Origin: J038 sp034437535
GTDB lineage: Bacteria > Chloroflexota > Anaerolineae > Aggregatilineales > Phototrophicaceae
Direction of reading: 5' to 3'
DNA: 62,604 nt
Assembly (NCBI GenBank): GCA_034437535.1
Contig: DAOTTZ010000025.1
Span: 1 to 62,604 of the forward strand
Positions 1-8,663 of the stretch are shown here, in pieces; within the stretch, counting starts at the first letter, position 1, and the number at the start of each line of letters is the position of its first letter. The position numbers and the translations under genes are program-made. Under the pieces are notes generated by a model. It saw only the letters and a list, made by a program, of their open reading frames with translations, searched no databases and was not told where the DNA came from.

Positions 1-111
1 TCACGGCTAGGCGAAGGGGGGACAAAGCATATAGGACGTCTTTTCCCCTCTACCAGCGTAGCGTTTGGGAGAGGGGAGGGAGAACCGTAGGTTCGGAAGG
101 GGTGAGGGCAA
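1..111 (+). repeat. Dispersed repeat, copy 1 (runs off left edge)
   Basis: This stretch is the inverted counterpart of bases 59458-59568. The two copies match over 111 bases with 8 differences (about 93% identity) when one is reverse-complemented. It contains C-rich and G-rich arms that can pair (around 41-50 and 70-80), so it can fold into a hairpin. It has no coding sense that I can see and probably continues left of the window. Bases 112-221 hold only the upstream region of the Nudix gene. Confidence 0.85.
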
Positions 112-221
112 CAAGTTTGCACGCCAAAATATTGAAATGTACCCGTTCCGGCGTTTAGACAATTTTAAGCTCGGCCCGTTACGCTCCACATGGATATTAG
201 CGATTAGAAAGCGACTCTTCG

Positions 222-632
222 ATGCAAACGCTTTATGCCGCCGGGGTGCTGGTCTTCCGGCAGGGGCCACCGCGTGAATTTCTGTTGATGGCGCACCCGA
301 CGCGCTGGGATCTCCCTAAAGGGCACCGGGAACCGGGCGAAGCTCTGCTGGCCTGTGCCTTGCGGGAGTTATATGAGGAGACCGGCATCGCGCCGGATCA
401 AATGCGGTTAGATCAAACCTTCCGCTTCCAACTCACCTACCCGGTAACTTACGACGGCCAGCGGTATCAGAAGGTGCTGACGATTTACCTGGGGTGGGTG
501 CAGGGGCCGGTGACGATCACACCGACTGAGCATCAGGGGTATCGTTGGGTGCGTTGGGGGCCACCGCATCGCTTTGATAACCCGACGCTTGATCCGTTGT
601 TGGCCCAGGTGGCGGCTTACCTGGGGGCATGA
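222..632 (+). CDS. Nudix hydrolase
   Basis: A 136-residue single-domain Nudix protein. The Nudix box GX5EX7REUXEEXGU is complete at about residues 35-57: G-H-R-E-P-G-E, then REL-YEE-TGI. The Glu residues of REXXEE bind the catalytic divalent metal. Family members hydrolyse nucleoside diphosphates linked to another group. The start of the fold (AAGVLVFR), the WDLPKGH segment before the box, and the short length resemble diadenosine-polyphosphate or mutT-like NUDIX enzymes, but the substrate cannot be read from the sequence. It stands alone, ending 6 bases before the convergent TIR-FAS1 gene. Confidence 0.93.
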   Translation: MQTLYAAGVLVFRQGPPREFLLMAHPTRWDLPKGHREPGEALLACALRELYEETGIAPDQMRLDQTFRFQLTYPVTYDGQRYQKVLTIYLGWVQGPVTITPTEHQGYRWVRWGPPHRFDNPTLDPLLAQVAAYLGA

Positions 633-638
633 GCGGAA

Positions 639-2084
639 TCAGTCGATCAACCGCTGGCCCAGGCCGAATTGCTCGCGGATTTCTTCCGGCACCGGCCAGC
701 CATCCACCGGGATGATCCAGCCGTTGCGGGCTTGCACCACCCGCCCGAACGAGACGGCTACCCCTTGCGCGAAGAGATCGCCTTTAGTCGCCTGGATGGT
801 GATGGTGGTGCCGGCCTGGGTGGTGAAATTTACGCCATCCTGGAGGGCGTCCCCCTGGGCGATCAGATAATCCAGAACTGCCGGGTCGAATTCGGGCGGG
901 TCGTCGCCGTAAAAGACTAGCGGCACGAAGACTGCCCAGGTGCCGTTATCTGTCGCCAGCAGATCATCATAGGTACTATCCAGGATGGCCGCTCGGAATT
1001 CCTCTGTGATGTCGCTTTCACTGATAAGTGTCTCTAAATCCGGGCGGGTGAGGGCGCGTGATTCCTGGTTGTATAGGTCATCCGGCGTGATGCCCAGCCC
1101 GTTCTGGATGCGGGGCGGCAACAAGAGCATTTGCGTCGGGAAGACAAAGCCGTCTTCCAGCGCGATGCCGGAATCCAGCCCGACCTGGGCATAACCCAGC
1201 AGAGTCGCGTTGGTGTCGTCGGTGGTGTAGGGCAAAGAATCGCCCAGGGCGGTGACGATCTCATCGCCTTGTTGGAAGCCGACGACCCCCGGCGCGACAT
1301 GATAAGCGAGCATGGCCCGCATCCACTCTTCATTTTCCTGCAAATTCTCCCACACTGTTGGGTTTAAGGTCGTCAAGGCGGTGTTTGTCGGCGCGAAGAC
1401 GGTTGTTACATCGCCGCGCAGGGTGATGTCATATTCCAACAGCAGGTTGGCAAATTGACTGTACTCTGCATCCAGCAAACCGCTGACGGTTGAATCCGGG
1501 GCTGGGGTGATGGTGACGTTATTTTCTGCGGGCAGGGCGGCGGTTGAGTCGTCGGTGGTGTTGGTCGCCAGGATGACGGCCAGGAAGCCAGCGAGGACTA
1601 AGGCGGCGATGGCGATGCCCCCGGTGAGGATCTGCTGGCGATACAGGGTTCGCATTCCTACCGGCAAGCCGGTCTCCGCGCCGGAAAGATTGCGCCCGCG
1701 CTGGCCCCGCCGCCGCTGGACGATGGCCCCGATGTCTTCGACAAAGCTAGCGGATGGCAAGGAGCCGTCACGATGATCGGAATATTGCGTGGCGATGAAG
1801 ATCTCCCAATTGTCGCCGCCGAGCAAAATCGGGAAGATCGGCTTTTCCAGTTCGTCGGCCAGCAACACCTCCCGCTGGACCCAGCGCGAGTCTTTGCTGT
1901 GGTCGGTCATGATGACGATCAGCGCGGAACAGCGGCGCACGTTATCTACAATTTGATCCCACCAGTTATCATTACTTCGCAAGCTGGCGTTGTCGATCCA
2001 GACATCGAAGCCGTCGGCGCGTAATTTTTCCGCCAGGCGATACGCATAACCACTATTGCGGGTACTATAACTAATGAAGATCAT
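639..2084 (-). CDS. TIR domain - transmembrane - tandem FAS1 (fasciclin) protein
   Basis: A 481-residue protein with three parts. Residues 1-115 are a TIR domain (start MIFISYSTRNSGYAYRLAEK, then WIDNASL), with a Glu at position 72 in the place of the NADase catalytic Glu of enzymatic TIRs. Residues 152-173 form one hydrophobic membrane segment. After it come two fasciclin-like regions: the first, about 195-330, has the typical TVFAPTNTAL and YHVAPG motifs, and the second, about 340-465, is more diverged (WAVFVPLVF). There is no signal peptide, so the TIR should be cytoplasmic and the FAS1 part outside, like a receptor. FAS1 domains usually mediate adhesion. An AGGAAG sequence lies 11 bases before the ATG. 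It is divergent from the MFS gene to the right. Confidence 0.88.
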   Translation of the reverse strand: MIFISYSTRNSGYAYRLAEKLRADGFDVWIDNASLRSNDNWWDQIVDNVRRCSALIVIMTDHSKDSRWVQREVLLADELEKPIFPILLGGDNWEIFIATQYSDHRDGSLPSASFVEDIGAIVQRRRGQRGRNLSGAETGLPVGMRTLYRQQILTGGIAIAALVLAGFLAVILATNTTDDSTAALPAENNVTITPAPDSTVSGLLDAEYSQFANLLLEYDITLRGDVTTVFAPTNTALTTLNPTVWENLQENEEWMRAMLAYHVAPGVVGFQQGDEIVTALGDSLPYTTDDTNATLLGYAQVGLDSGIALEDGFVFPTQMLLLPPRIQNGLGITPDDLYNQESRALTRPDLETLISESDITEEFRAAILDSTYDDLLATDNGTWAVFVPLVFYGDDPPEFDPAVLDYLIAQGDALQDGVNFTTQAGTTITIQATKGDLFAQGVAVSFGRVVQARNGWIIPVDGWPVPEEIREQFGLGQRLID

Positions 2085-2248
2085 CGCTTATAAGACTTCC
2101 TAAACCGAACGCTAACAACCCATGCGGCGGGGTGGCAAAACCCGACAGCTTTTCTATTATAGCACCATGCGGGTTGTTGTGTATCGGCCACATCGACTAC
2201 AATGAGCGAGTCTGCAACTAATCCCAGGTCTCCCGGAGTCACTTTGAT

Positions 2249-3520
2249 ATGATCCAGCGCATCCGCGACGCTGACCCGCGTCTGGTCACCATTTTGTTGA
2301 TCGTCTTTGTGCAGTTCGTCGGCGCGTCGATGGCCCTGCCAATTTTGCCCCTGCTTGCCAAGCGGGAATTCGCGCTTTCCGATGCGGAGATCACGCCGTT
2401 GCTGGCGTCGTTCTTCGCCGCGCAATTTGTAGCCGGGCCGTTTATCGGTCGCCTGTCGGATACTTACGGGCGCATCCCGGTGCTGGTTATCAGCCAGGTG
2501 GGCACCGTCTTGAGCTTCATCCTGTTGATCGTCGCGGGGAGTGTGCCGTTGCTGTATGCGTCGCGCATCCTGGATGGTATTACCGGCGGGAATATCGTGG
2601 TGGCGCAGGCTTACATTACCGACATCTTCCCCCGCGAAAAACGGACGCAGGCACTCGGCTTGTTGTTTGCGGCGTTCGGTGTCGGCTTTATCCTGGGGCC
2701 GGCGTTGGGCGGGGTGTTATCCGGCTTTTTGGGGCCGCGTGTGCCGTTTGCGGTGGCCGCTGTCGCCGCCAGTGTGGTCGTCGTGTTGACGTGGCGCAAC
2801 CTGGATGAGACGCTCACGCCGGAGCGACGAGAAGCGAACAAGGCGGGCGGTGGCAATAACGGCCTTTCCCCGATGCAGATCTTGACCAATGGCCCGTTGG
2901 TCTCGGTCTTAATCATCGCTTTTATCGCGCAGTTCGGCTTAGGTCTGGTGCAGGCGACCTTCGCGCTGTATGGCGACTCGGTCATCTTCGCCGGGGAGAG
3001 CCAGCGCACCACCGACATCGGTATCGGCGTGTTATTGGCGATGGTCGGTGTGGGCCAGCTTATCACGCAGATCTTTCTGCTGGATCGTGCTTTGAGGCGT
3101 TTCGGGGAGGCGTGGTTGATCGTCTTCGGAGATTTGATCCGGTCGGTGGGCTTGCTCTTGCTCGGCTTGATCGTCTCGCCGTATGCCGCCGGGATCGCGA
3201 TTTTGTTATTTGCGTTGGGCAGTGGTCTGTTGATTCCATCGCTCCAGACGATGATTACCAACACAGTCGATGATGCTTACCGGGGCGGCGCACTCGGTCT
3301 GTTTCAATCGGTCAACAGCCTGGCGATCATCTTTTCGACCTTCTTCGGCGGCCAGATCTTCGCGTATGCGGTGGAATTGCCCTATTACCTGGGCGGCGTG
3401 CTAGGGCTGGCGGTGGCGATCCCGGCGGTGTTCTTGGTGCGGTGGGCGCGGAAACACCCCGATGTGCAGATGGCGCATGAGGGGGCGGAGGAGGATCAAG
3501 CCCCCGCCCCGGCGGATTGA
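2249..3520 (+). CDS. MFS transporter (drug/H+ antiporter-like)
   Basis: A 423-residue polytopic protein of the major facilitator superfamily with about 12 hydrophobic segments. MFS motif A is visible between segments 2 and 3 as GRLSDTYGRIPVLV, and the GPALGGVLSGFLG stretch in segment 5 resembles the antiporter motif C region of TetA-like exporters. It probably exports a drug or metabolite with proton exchange, but the substrate is unknown. A GGAG lies 11 bases before the ATG. It ends 6 bases before the convergent PAP2-like gene, with a Glu/Asp/Pro/Ala-rich hydrophilic tail. Confidence 0.9.
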   Translation: MIQRIRDADPRLVTILLIVFVQFVGASMALPILPLLAKREFALSDAEITPLLASFFAAQFVAGPFIGRLSDTYGRIPVLVISQVGTVLSFILLIVAGSVPLLYASRILDGITGGNIVVAQAYITDIFPREKRTQALGLLFAAFGVGFILGPALGGVLSGFLGPRVPFAVAAVAASVVVVLTWRNLDETLTPERREANKAGGGNNGLSPMQILTNGPLVSVLIIAFIAQFGLGLVQATFALYGDSVIFAGESQRTTDIGIGVLLAMVGVGQLITQIFLLDRALRRFGEAWLIVFGDLIRSVGLLLLGLIVSPYAAGIAILLFALGSGLLIPSLQTMITNTVDDAYRGGALGLFQSVNSLAIIFSTFFGGQIFAYAVELPYYLGGVLGLAVAIPAVFLVRWARKHPDVQMAHEGAEEDQAPAPAD

Positions 3521-3526
3521 GCGTGG

Positions 3527-4291
3527 TCAGGTAATGTCCAGGCGGGCTGGTGTTCGCTGGCGGTCGTCTTCGATGGCCGGTGCATTGGCTTCTTCCGGGC
3601 GATACCAGGGCATCCAGCGGACGTGCTTCAGCCGGGCCGGGACGAGCCGCATAAAGTCGAACGTCAGCACGAAGTAGACCACGAAGAAGGCGGCGAAGAT
3701 GTCGATGGTGTAATGCTGGTGGCCGGCGATCATGGCCCACACCTGCCCCAGGGCCAGCGGCAAGACGAGCCACGTCGCCCGGATGCCGTAGACGCGATCT
3801 CGCCAGTAATAAAATGCCTGGATCAACGCGCTAGAGCTATGCCCGCTGAAGAACATGCCATGATAGAAGTGTTGCGCGATAAAGCTATCTGGCAGATATT
3901 CCTCCGGCGGGGTGATCTGCGCCAGCGGCGTCAAGGTGATGGCGAAGCCGCGAATGATAAACATGGTCGCCAGCAAGAACAGCATATAGGGCAGGCGGCG
4001 CAGGCGATCTGCCGACGATAGCACGATGAAGGCCATCATCGCCAACTGGGCACTGCTCAGCCATTCCCCGATGTGCATATAGGCTGTATCCTGCGGGATG
4101 AGATCCAGGATGCGATCAGGCGGGCGGGGCGGGTCAGGATAGGTGGTGTTGAGGAAGTTGATATTCCACAAGATGAAAACAACCATGAAGACGCCATACC
4201 CGACCATCCAGAGCATTTGCTTCTGGAAGACCGGGTCTTTGACGACTGCCAGCAGACTGTCGATATGGGCTTTGAGTCGATTCGCTTGCAT
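3527..4291 (-). CDS. PAP2-like / sphingomyelin-synthase-related membrane phosphatase
   Basis: About 254 residues with roughly six membrane segments. Two motifs identify the lipid-phosphate phosphatase fold: FFSGHSSSAL (conserved Ser-Gly-His) and GHQHYTIDIFAAFF (conserved His and Asp). The HYT-x-D spacing is that of the PAP2_C / sphingomyelin-synthase-related branch rather than classic PAP2. Such enzymes remove or transfer head groups from phospholipids at the membrane. An in-frame ATG at 4360 would add 23 residues but would overlap the divergent VTT gene; I prefer the ATG at 4291, preceded by GGAA. Its neighbours across the divergent gap are VTT and phospholipase-D genes, which fits a phospholipid role. 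Confidence 0.82.
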   Translation of the reverse strand: MQANRLKAHIDSLLAVVKDPVFQKQMLWMVGYGVFMVVFILWNINFLNTTYPDPPRPPDRILDLIPQDTAYMHIGEWLSSAQLAMMAFIVLSSADRLRRLPYMLFLLATMFIIRGFAITLTPLAQITPPEEYLPDSFIAQHFYHGMFFSGHSSSALIQAFYYWRDRVYGIRATWLVLPLALGQVWAMIAGHQHYTIDIFAAFFVVYFVLTFDFMRLVPARLKHVRWMPWYRPEEANAPAIEDDRQRTPARLDIT

Positions 4292-4365
4292 GTGATTGAA
4301 TTTCCGTGCCGGTACCAGTATGATGAGGTCGATCATTGATGAACGAACACTTTGAGGCAACCATT

Positions 4366-5118
4366 ATGCACGAAACCGCTGATGCGGAAAAGGACAACTC
4401 GCGGCCATCTTCAGCGGCGGTGCGCTGGCTTCAGCTTAAATACGTGCTGATCGCGCTGGTGGCGTTGGCCGGGTTGATTTTCCTGTCGCGGTCGGGGGCG
4501 TTGGCCGGGTTAAACGGGCTGGTGGCCGATGTCACCACGTTGAGCAGTGAGTGGGGCCTGGTGGGGATGTTTTTGCTCGGCTTGCTGGCGAACGCGGTCT
4601 TGATCGTACAGGTGCCGTATCTTCTGCCGTTGTTCATCTTCGCGTTGGATGCTTCGAACTCGGTCTGGATGCTCTTGCCGGTGAGCATCGCCACCGGGAT
4701 CGGCGCGGGCATGGGGGAAATTGTCTCTTACGCTATCGCCTACCAGATCGCGGCCCGGTCTGATGCATTTGAGCGGAGTGCATTGCTGAACTGGATTCAG
4801 GACAAGATCACCCGGTATCCACGCACGACCACGCTTTTCATCTTCCTGAGTGCATTGTTGCCGGTGCCGGATGATCTGGTGATTATCCCGCTGGCGTTGA
4901 TTAGGTATCCTCTGCGGTATGTGCTCTTGCCGATGTTTTTGGGCAAGATCGTGCTGGCGTTTAGCTTCGCTTTGTTGTTCCGCTTCGTGTCGGATGTCAG
5001 CGGGATGTCGTTGGATGCCGCCGCCCAGGTCGATTTTTCGGTGGGGCTAATCATCGGCTTTGTCCTGCTGATTCTGTATCAAATTGAACGCTCACGCCTG
5101 ACGGAGACCCCCGCATGA
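4366..5118 (+). CDS. VTT/DedA-family (SNARE-associated) membrane protein
   Basis: About 250 residues with an N-terminal hydrophilic tail and five or six hydrophobic segments. The core IATGIGAGMGEIVSYAIAY matches the VTT/DedA pattern, in which a Gly-rich turn with a conserved acidic residue (Glu of MGE) is followed by a membrane helix. Family members act as phospholipid scramblases or flippases and maintain membrane homeostasis. I chose the ATG at 4366 because GAGG sits 8 bases upstream; starts at 4336 (TTG) and 4339 (ATG) are possible. The stop codon overlaps the start of the next gene by four bases (ATGA), so it is translationally coupled to the phospholipase-D gene. Confidence 0.8.
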   Translation: MHETADAEKDNSRPSSAAVRWLQLKYVLIALVALAGLIFLSRSGALAGLNGLVADVTTLSSEWGLVGMFLLGLLANAVLIVQVPYLLPLFIFALDASNSVWMLLPVSIATGIGAGMGEIVSYAIAYQIAARSDAFERSALLNWIQDKITRYPRTTTLFIFLSALLPVPDDLVIIPLALIRYPLRYVLLPMFLGKIVLAFSFALLFRFVSDVSGMSLDAAAQVDFSVGLIIGFVLLILYQIERSRLTETPA

Positions 5119-6254
5119 GCAATCATTACCAATTGCTGGTTGGTGCGTCCGACTTTATGGCGGCACTCCGGGCAGATGCGAGCCGATGCCACACACGTCT
5201 GTTCGCGCAATTCATGACTTACGAGGCTGACTCTGCCGGGTATGCCTTTTCGGGTATTTTGCGCCAGCGGGCGGAAGCCGGGGCCGATGTGCGCCTGCTG
5301 GTCGATTGGTATTCCGACCACATCCTGAGTGACATTTACCCCACCGCCTGGGATCAACGGGCGGCCTGGCTGGCGGAGCGCACCGCCACCCGTGAGTTGT
5401 TCGCCACACTCAACGCGGAGGGCGTCGCCGTCCGCCGGACTGCGCCCTTCGGCCCCCTGCGCGTGTTCTCGATGTATCGCAATCATAAAAAGCTGGTGGT
5501 GCTGGATGACCAGATCGCTTACATCGGCGGCATCAATATCGCGGATCATAACTTCGGCTGGCATGATTTTATGGTGCGGGTGGAAGGCCCCATCGTGGCG
5601 GATCTGCTCCATGATTTCCAGGCGGAATGGGACGGCACCCCGGTTGTGTTTGATACGCCGCATCCGGGCCAGGATTACGTGTTGAACCAGGCGGTGGGGC
5701 GGTCCACTGTATACGATGCGCTCTTGCGCCAGATCGCCACCGCGCAGGAGTCGATTAAGATCGAGGTGCCGTATTTGCTGGGGGAGCGCATCGAGGCGGC
5801 CCTGGTGGCCGCCGCCCGGCGTGGCGTCCGCATCACCTTGATCGTCCCGGCGGTCTTGAATAAGGTCATCTTCCAGCGGTGGAACGCCGCCACTTATCGC
5901 CGGCTGAATCATCCTAACATCCGGTTGTATGGGTACCAGTCACACGGCGGCATGACTCATGCCAAGCTTTACATCATTGACGACACCTGGACGATGATCG
6001 GCTCGTTGAACACGTTCGAACTGGAATGCATCACCCACCAGGAGCTAAACATCGTCAGCCAGAACGCCGAATTAATCGCCCAGCTTGACGCCCAATTTCA
6101 GGCTGATCTTCAGCAATCTAGCCGGATGGCGCCCCCCCGGCGGGATGCTTTTCGTCTGACGCATACTTTGCTATATTATGTGCTTCAGGTTTTGAATCAC
6201 ACGCTGATTCACATCCCGGCCTGGCGGCGGCAATACGGCCACGCCAACGACTAG
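5115..6254 (+). CDS. Phospholipase D / cardiolipin synthase-like protein
   Basis: A 379-residue protein with two HKD motifs, NHKKLVVLDDQIAYIGGIN and THAKLYIIDDTWTMIGSLN. In each, the His, Lys and Asp (HxK then D) form half of the active site of the phospholipase D superfamily. Two copies in one chain, spaced as here, are typical of bacterial cardiolipin synthases, which make cardiolipin from phosphatidylglycerol. It lacks the N-terminal membrane hairpins of ClsA and is closer in size to ClsB-type enzymes. It overlaps the upstream VTT gene by four bases, so the two proteins are made together. Exact substrate unproven. Confidence 0.87.
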   Translation: MSNHYQLLVGASDFMAALRADASRCHTRLFAQFMTYEADSAGYAFSGILRQRAEAGADVRLLVDWYSDHILSDIYPTAWDQRAAWLAERTATRELFATLNAEGVAVRRTAPFGPLRVFSMYRNHKKLVVLDDQIAYIGGINIADHNFGWHDFMVRVEGPIVADLLHDFQAEWDGTPVVFDTPHPGQDYVLNQAVGRSTVYDALLRQIATAQESIKIEVPYLLGERIEAALVAAARRGVRITLIVPAVLNKVIFQRWNAATYRRLNHPNIRLYGYQSHGGMTHAKLYIIDDTWTMIGSLNTFELECITHQELNIVSQNAELIAQLDAQFQADLQQSSRMAPPRRDAFRLTHTLLYYVLQVLNHTLIHIPAWRRQYGHAND

Positions 6255-6274
6255 CGCAGAAAGGCCCACCCGAC

Positions 6275-6712
6275 ATGCCACAGATTAGCGAAAAGATTAC
6301 CATCAACCGCCCGGTGAACGCAGTCTTTGCCCTGGCGATTGACTCCAGCCGCTTGCCACAGTGGCAAACTGACATCCTGAGCATCTACCCGCCGGATGAG
6401 CGTCTGCGGGTGGGGGTGATGATGACCCAGAACCGTGACACCTATCTGCTCGGCTGGCGGTTGGATCTCAACGCGGATATTGTGGATTACGCGCCTAATC
6501 GTACCCTGGGGTACAAGGGGGTGTTGGGCCGGTTCCCGGTGCAAGGTCGTCTGGAATTCGAAGGACACGGCGGCACCTGTGATGTCAGTGAGACGCTGAA
6601 TATTCGCATGGGTTTTCCGTTTGGGTTATTTGGCTTTTTGTTGAAGTCGGTAATGCGCCGCCGTACCCGTAACGCGCTGGAAGCCCTCAAGCAATTGGCG
6701 GAAAGCGGCTGA
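6275..6712 (+). CDS. SRPBCC (START-like) family protein
   Basis: A 145-residue protein with the opening typical of the polyketide-cyclase/SRPBCC fold: a beta strand ending in INRPVNAVFALAID, followed by a helix and the antiparallel sheet that closes over a hydrophobic pocket. These proteins bind lipids or other hydrophobic ligands. No catalytic residues can be assigned. GAAAGG lies 10 bases before the ATG. It is placed between a phospholipid enzyme and a carotenoid enzyme, both of which handle hydrophobic molecules, but a link is only a suggestion. Confidence 0.8.
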   Translation: MPQISEKITINRPVNAVFALAIDSSRLPQWQTDILSIYPPDERLRVGVMMTQNRDTYLLGWRLDLNADIVDYAPNRTLGYKGVLGRFPVQGRLEFEGHGGTCDVSETLNIRMGFPFGLFGFLLKSVMRRRTRNALEALKQLAESG

Positions 6713-6773
6713 TCTCACGCGGGGCGCATGTTCCCCTCATAGCGTTATCAGTAATGCCGGGTAATCTCGGCCT

Positions 6774-8627
6774 ATGTTGACTTATTTGACCTTTCATCTC
6801 TTTTTCATTCTGCCGGCCATTGTCCTGCTGTGGTTGTTGTATCGACCTGGGCGGCAGGTGTGGGCGGGCATCGGCGCGATTGGTGCCATCGCCTTTGTTT
6901 ACGCTACCCCCTGGGATAACTGGCTGGTGGCGGAAGGCATCTGGACGTATGGGCCAGAGCGCGTGCTGGCGACTATCGGCCATGTGCCGGTGGAAGAATA
7001 CGCCTTTTTCCTGCTTCAGCCCATCCTGACCGGCTTCTGGTTGAGCCGTTTTCCACTTCAACTGACCACGCCCCAACCCAACCGGGTGCGCCCGGTGGTG
7101 GTACTGCTGGCGATGCTGGTCACCGGGGTGAGCGCGGTTGCTCTGCTGGCCGGTGCTGGTTCAACGCGCTACCTGGCGATGATCCTGGTGTGGGCCGCGC
7201 CGGTGATCGCACTTCAATGGGGCGTCGGCGGGGATGTGTTATGGCGTAACCGGCGGGTGCTGGTGTGGGCCATCCTGCCGCCGACGCTTTACCTGGCCCT
7301 GGTGGATCGCATCGCGATTGGGGCCGGGGTGTGGCACACCGTGGAAGCCACCAGCCTGGAGTCGTTGATGATCGCCGGGTTGCCGCTGGAAGAAGGCTTT
7401 TTCTTCTTCATCACCAATGTGATGGTGGTGCAGGGGATTGTGTTGTTCCATTGGGCGCGGGCGGTTGATTTGCTCGGCCAGATCAAGCGCATGGTAGCGG
7501 CGATGCGGCCTATAACGCCACCGGTGGCCCCCTTGCATCCGTCGGAATCTGCCCGGCGGGTTATCGTTCGCAGGTTAATCTGGCCGGTGTATGCTGTGCT
7601 GGCCCTGCTGTTGATGCCGTTTTTGCTGGGTGTTGAGGTGCCGCTGAGTGTGCAGTTGATCCCGCTGGCGGTGAGTGTGGTTGCGTTCGGCCTGCCGCAT
7701 GGCGCGGTCGATCATCTGGTGCCGTTCCGCGTGTTGCGGCAGTCGCCCACCCCCCGGCGGATGACCGCGTTTTTGCTGGCGTATATCCTGCCGGTGGGCG
7801 TGGTGCTGGCCCTGTGGTTTGTCTTCCCGTTGGGGGCGTTCGTGTTCTTCATCCTGATGACGTGGTGGCATTGGGGCCTGGGGGATTTACACGCGGTGCT
7901 GGCCTTCCACCGGGCGGATTTCATCGCCAGCCGGGGCACGCAGATCATGACGGCGGTCTTGCGTGGGGCCTTGCCGATGCTGGTGCCGTTGTTGGCCTTC
8001 CCGCTGGATTACCGGCTGGCGTTGGAGAGCATCACCGGGGCGTTTGGCGCGGCGGGCATCGGCTCGTTGGAGGTGTTGTTCACGGCGTCGTTCCGGCTGG
8101 TGTTGGCCGGGGTGTTGTTCAATCTGGCGTCTTTCACCCTGCTGGCGACGTTCAGCGATGCGATGGAACAGGACGCGGGCCTGGCCTGGGCCATCACCGC
8201 CGGGGAAGTGGCGTTATTGTTCGCGTTCTTCGCGCTGGTGCCGCCCTTCCTGGCTATCGGCCTGTACTTCTGCCTGTGGCATTCGTTGCGCCACATCGCC
8301 CGCTTGATGTTGCTGGACGAACCGGCGCGGGAGTCGTTACAGGCCGGGCGGATGGTGCCCGCTCTGGCCCGGTTTGGTCGTCTGGCCGCCCCGTTGACCG
8401 TGGTCGCGCTTGGCTTCCTGGCCGGGTTGTACTGGCTGGTACCCGCCCGGCCCGATGATCTGCTGGCCGGGGTTGGCTTGTATCTGGCGTTGATCGCCGC
8501 GTTGACCCTGCCGCATACTCTGCTCGTCATGTGGTTGGATGCGTCTCAGCGGTTGTGGCAGACATCAGCAAGTCCCGCGCCTGTGTATCGTGGTGATTCA
8601 TCACCTGCCAATATCCCCAACTTATAA
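6774..8627 (+). CDS. Lycopene cyclase - Brp/Blh beta-carotene cleavage enzyme fusion
   Basis: A 617-residue integral membrane protein joining two retinal-pathway enzymes. Residues 1-230 are two tandem lycopene-cyclase domains of the CrtYc/CrtYd type: TPWDN at 45-49 and PVEEYAFF at 72-79 in the first, and LVDRIAIGAGVW (around 176-187) and PLEEGFFFF at 204-212 in the second. Residues about 270-595 are a Brp/Blh domain, the beta-carotene 15,15'-dioxygenase family. All its expected iron-ligand or active-site histidines are present: GLPHGAVDH at 306-314 (H309, H314), WHWG (H366), and WHSLRH (H503, H507). The predicted flow is lycopene to beta-carotene to retinal. No frameshift or stop separates the halves; a roughly 40-residue Pro-rich linker joins them. 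No rhodopsin gene lies in the window. Confidence 0.88.
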   Translation: MLTYLTFHLFFILPAIVLLWLLYRPGRQVWAGIGAIGAIAFVYATPWDNWLVAEGIWTYGPERVLATIGHVPVEEYAFFLLQPILTGFWLSRFPLQLTTPQPNRVRPVVVLLAMLVTGVSAVALLAGAGSTRYLAMILVWAAPVIALQWGVGGDVLWRNRRVLVWAILPPTLYLALVDRIAIGAGVWHTVEATSLESLMIAGLPLEEGFFFFITNVMVVQGIVLFHWARAVDLLGQIKRMVAAMRPITPPVAPLHPSESARRVIVRRLIWPVYAVLALLLMPFLLGVEVPLSVQLIPLAVSVVAFGLPHGAVDHLVPFRVLRQSPTPRRMTAFLLAYILPVGVVLALWFVFPLGAFVFFILMTWWHWGLGDLHAVLAFHRADFIASRGTQIMTAVLRGALPMLVPLLAFPLDYRLALESITGAFGAAGIGSLEVLFTASFRLVLAGVLFNLASFTLLATFSDAMEQDAGLAWAITAGEVALLFAFFALVPPFLAIGLYFCLWHSLRHIARLMLLDEPARESLQAGRMVPALARFGRLAAPLTVVALGFLAGLYWLVPARPDDLLAGVGLYLALIAALTLPHTLLVMWLDASQRLWQTSASPAPVYRGDSSPANIPNL

Positions 8628-8628
8628 T
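8623..8628 (+). promoter_or_regulatory. Candidate -10 element for treZ
   Basis: TATAAT overlaps the TAA stop codon of the cyclase-Brp gene and lies 35 bases before the treZ ATG. No good -35 is visible, so this is a weak call. If real, treZ can be transcribed separately from the cyclase gene. Confidence 0.35.
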
Positions 8629-8663
8629 CGCCCGGACGCACGACGAACAGAAAGCAAAGACAA

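Noticed and set aside
2611..3264. A 217-residue open frame on the minus strand inside the MFS gene
   Set aside because: Antisense to a clear MFS protein, with Lys/Asn/Pro-biased residues and no domain.
7814..8458. A 214-residue Gly/Val/Arg-rich open frame inside the cyclase-Brp gene
   Set aside because: It is a different frame of a real gene with strong family motifs; its own residues are the skewed mixture expected from high-GC shadow frames.
6774..8627. Two genes (lycopene cyclase and brp) joined by an assembly error
   Set aside because: The frame is continuous over the linker, with no stop or base run at the junction, and codon bias is uniform.
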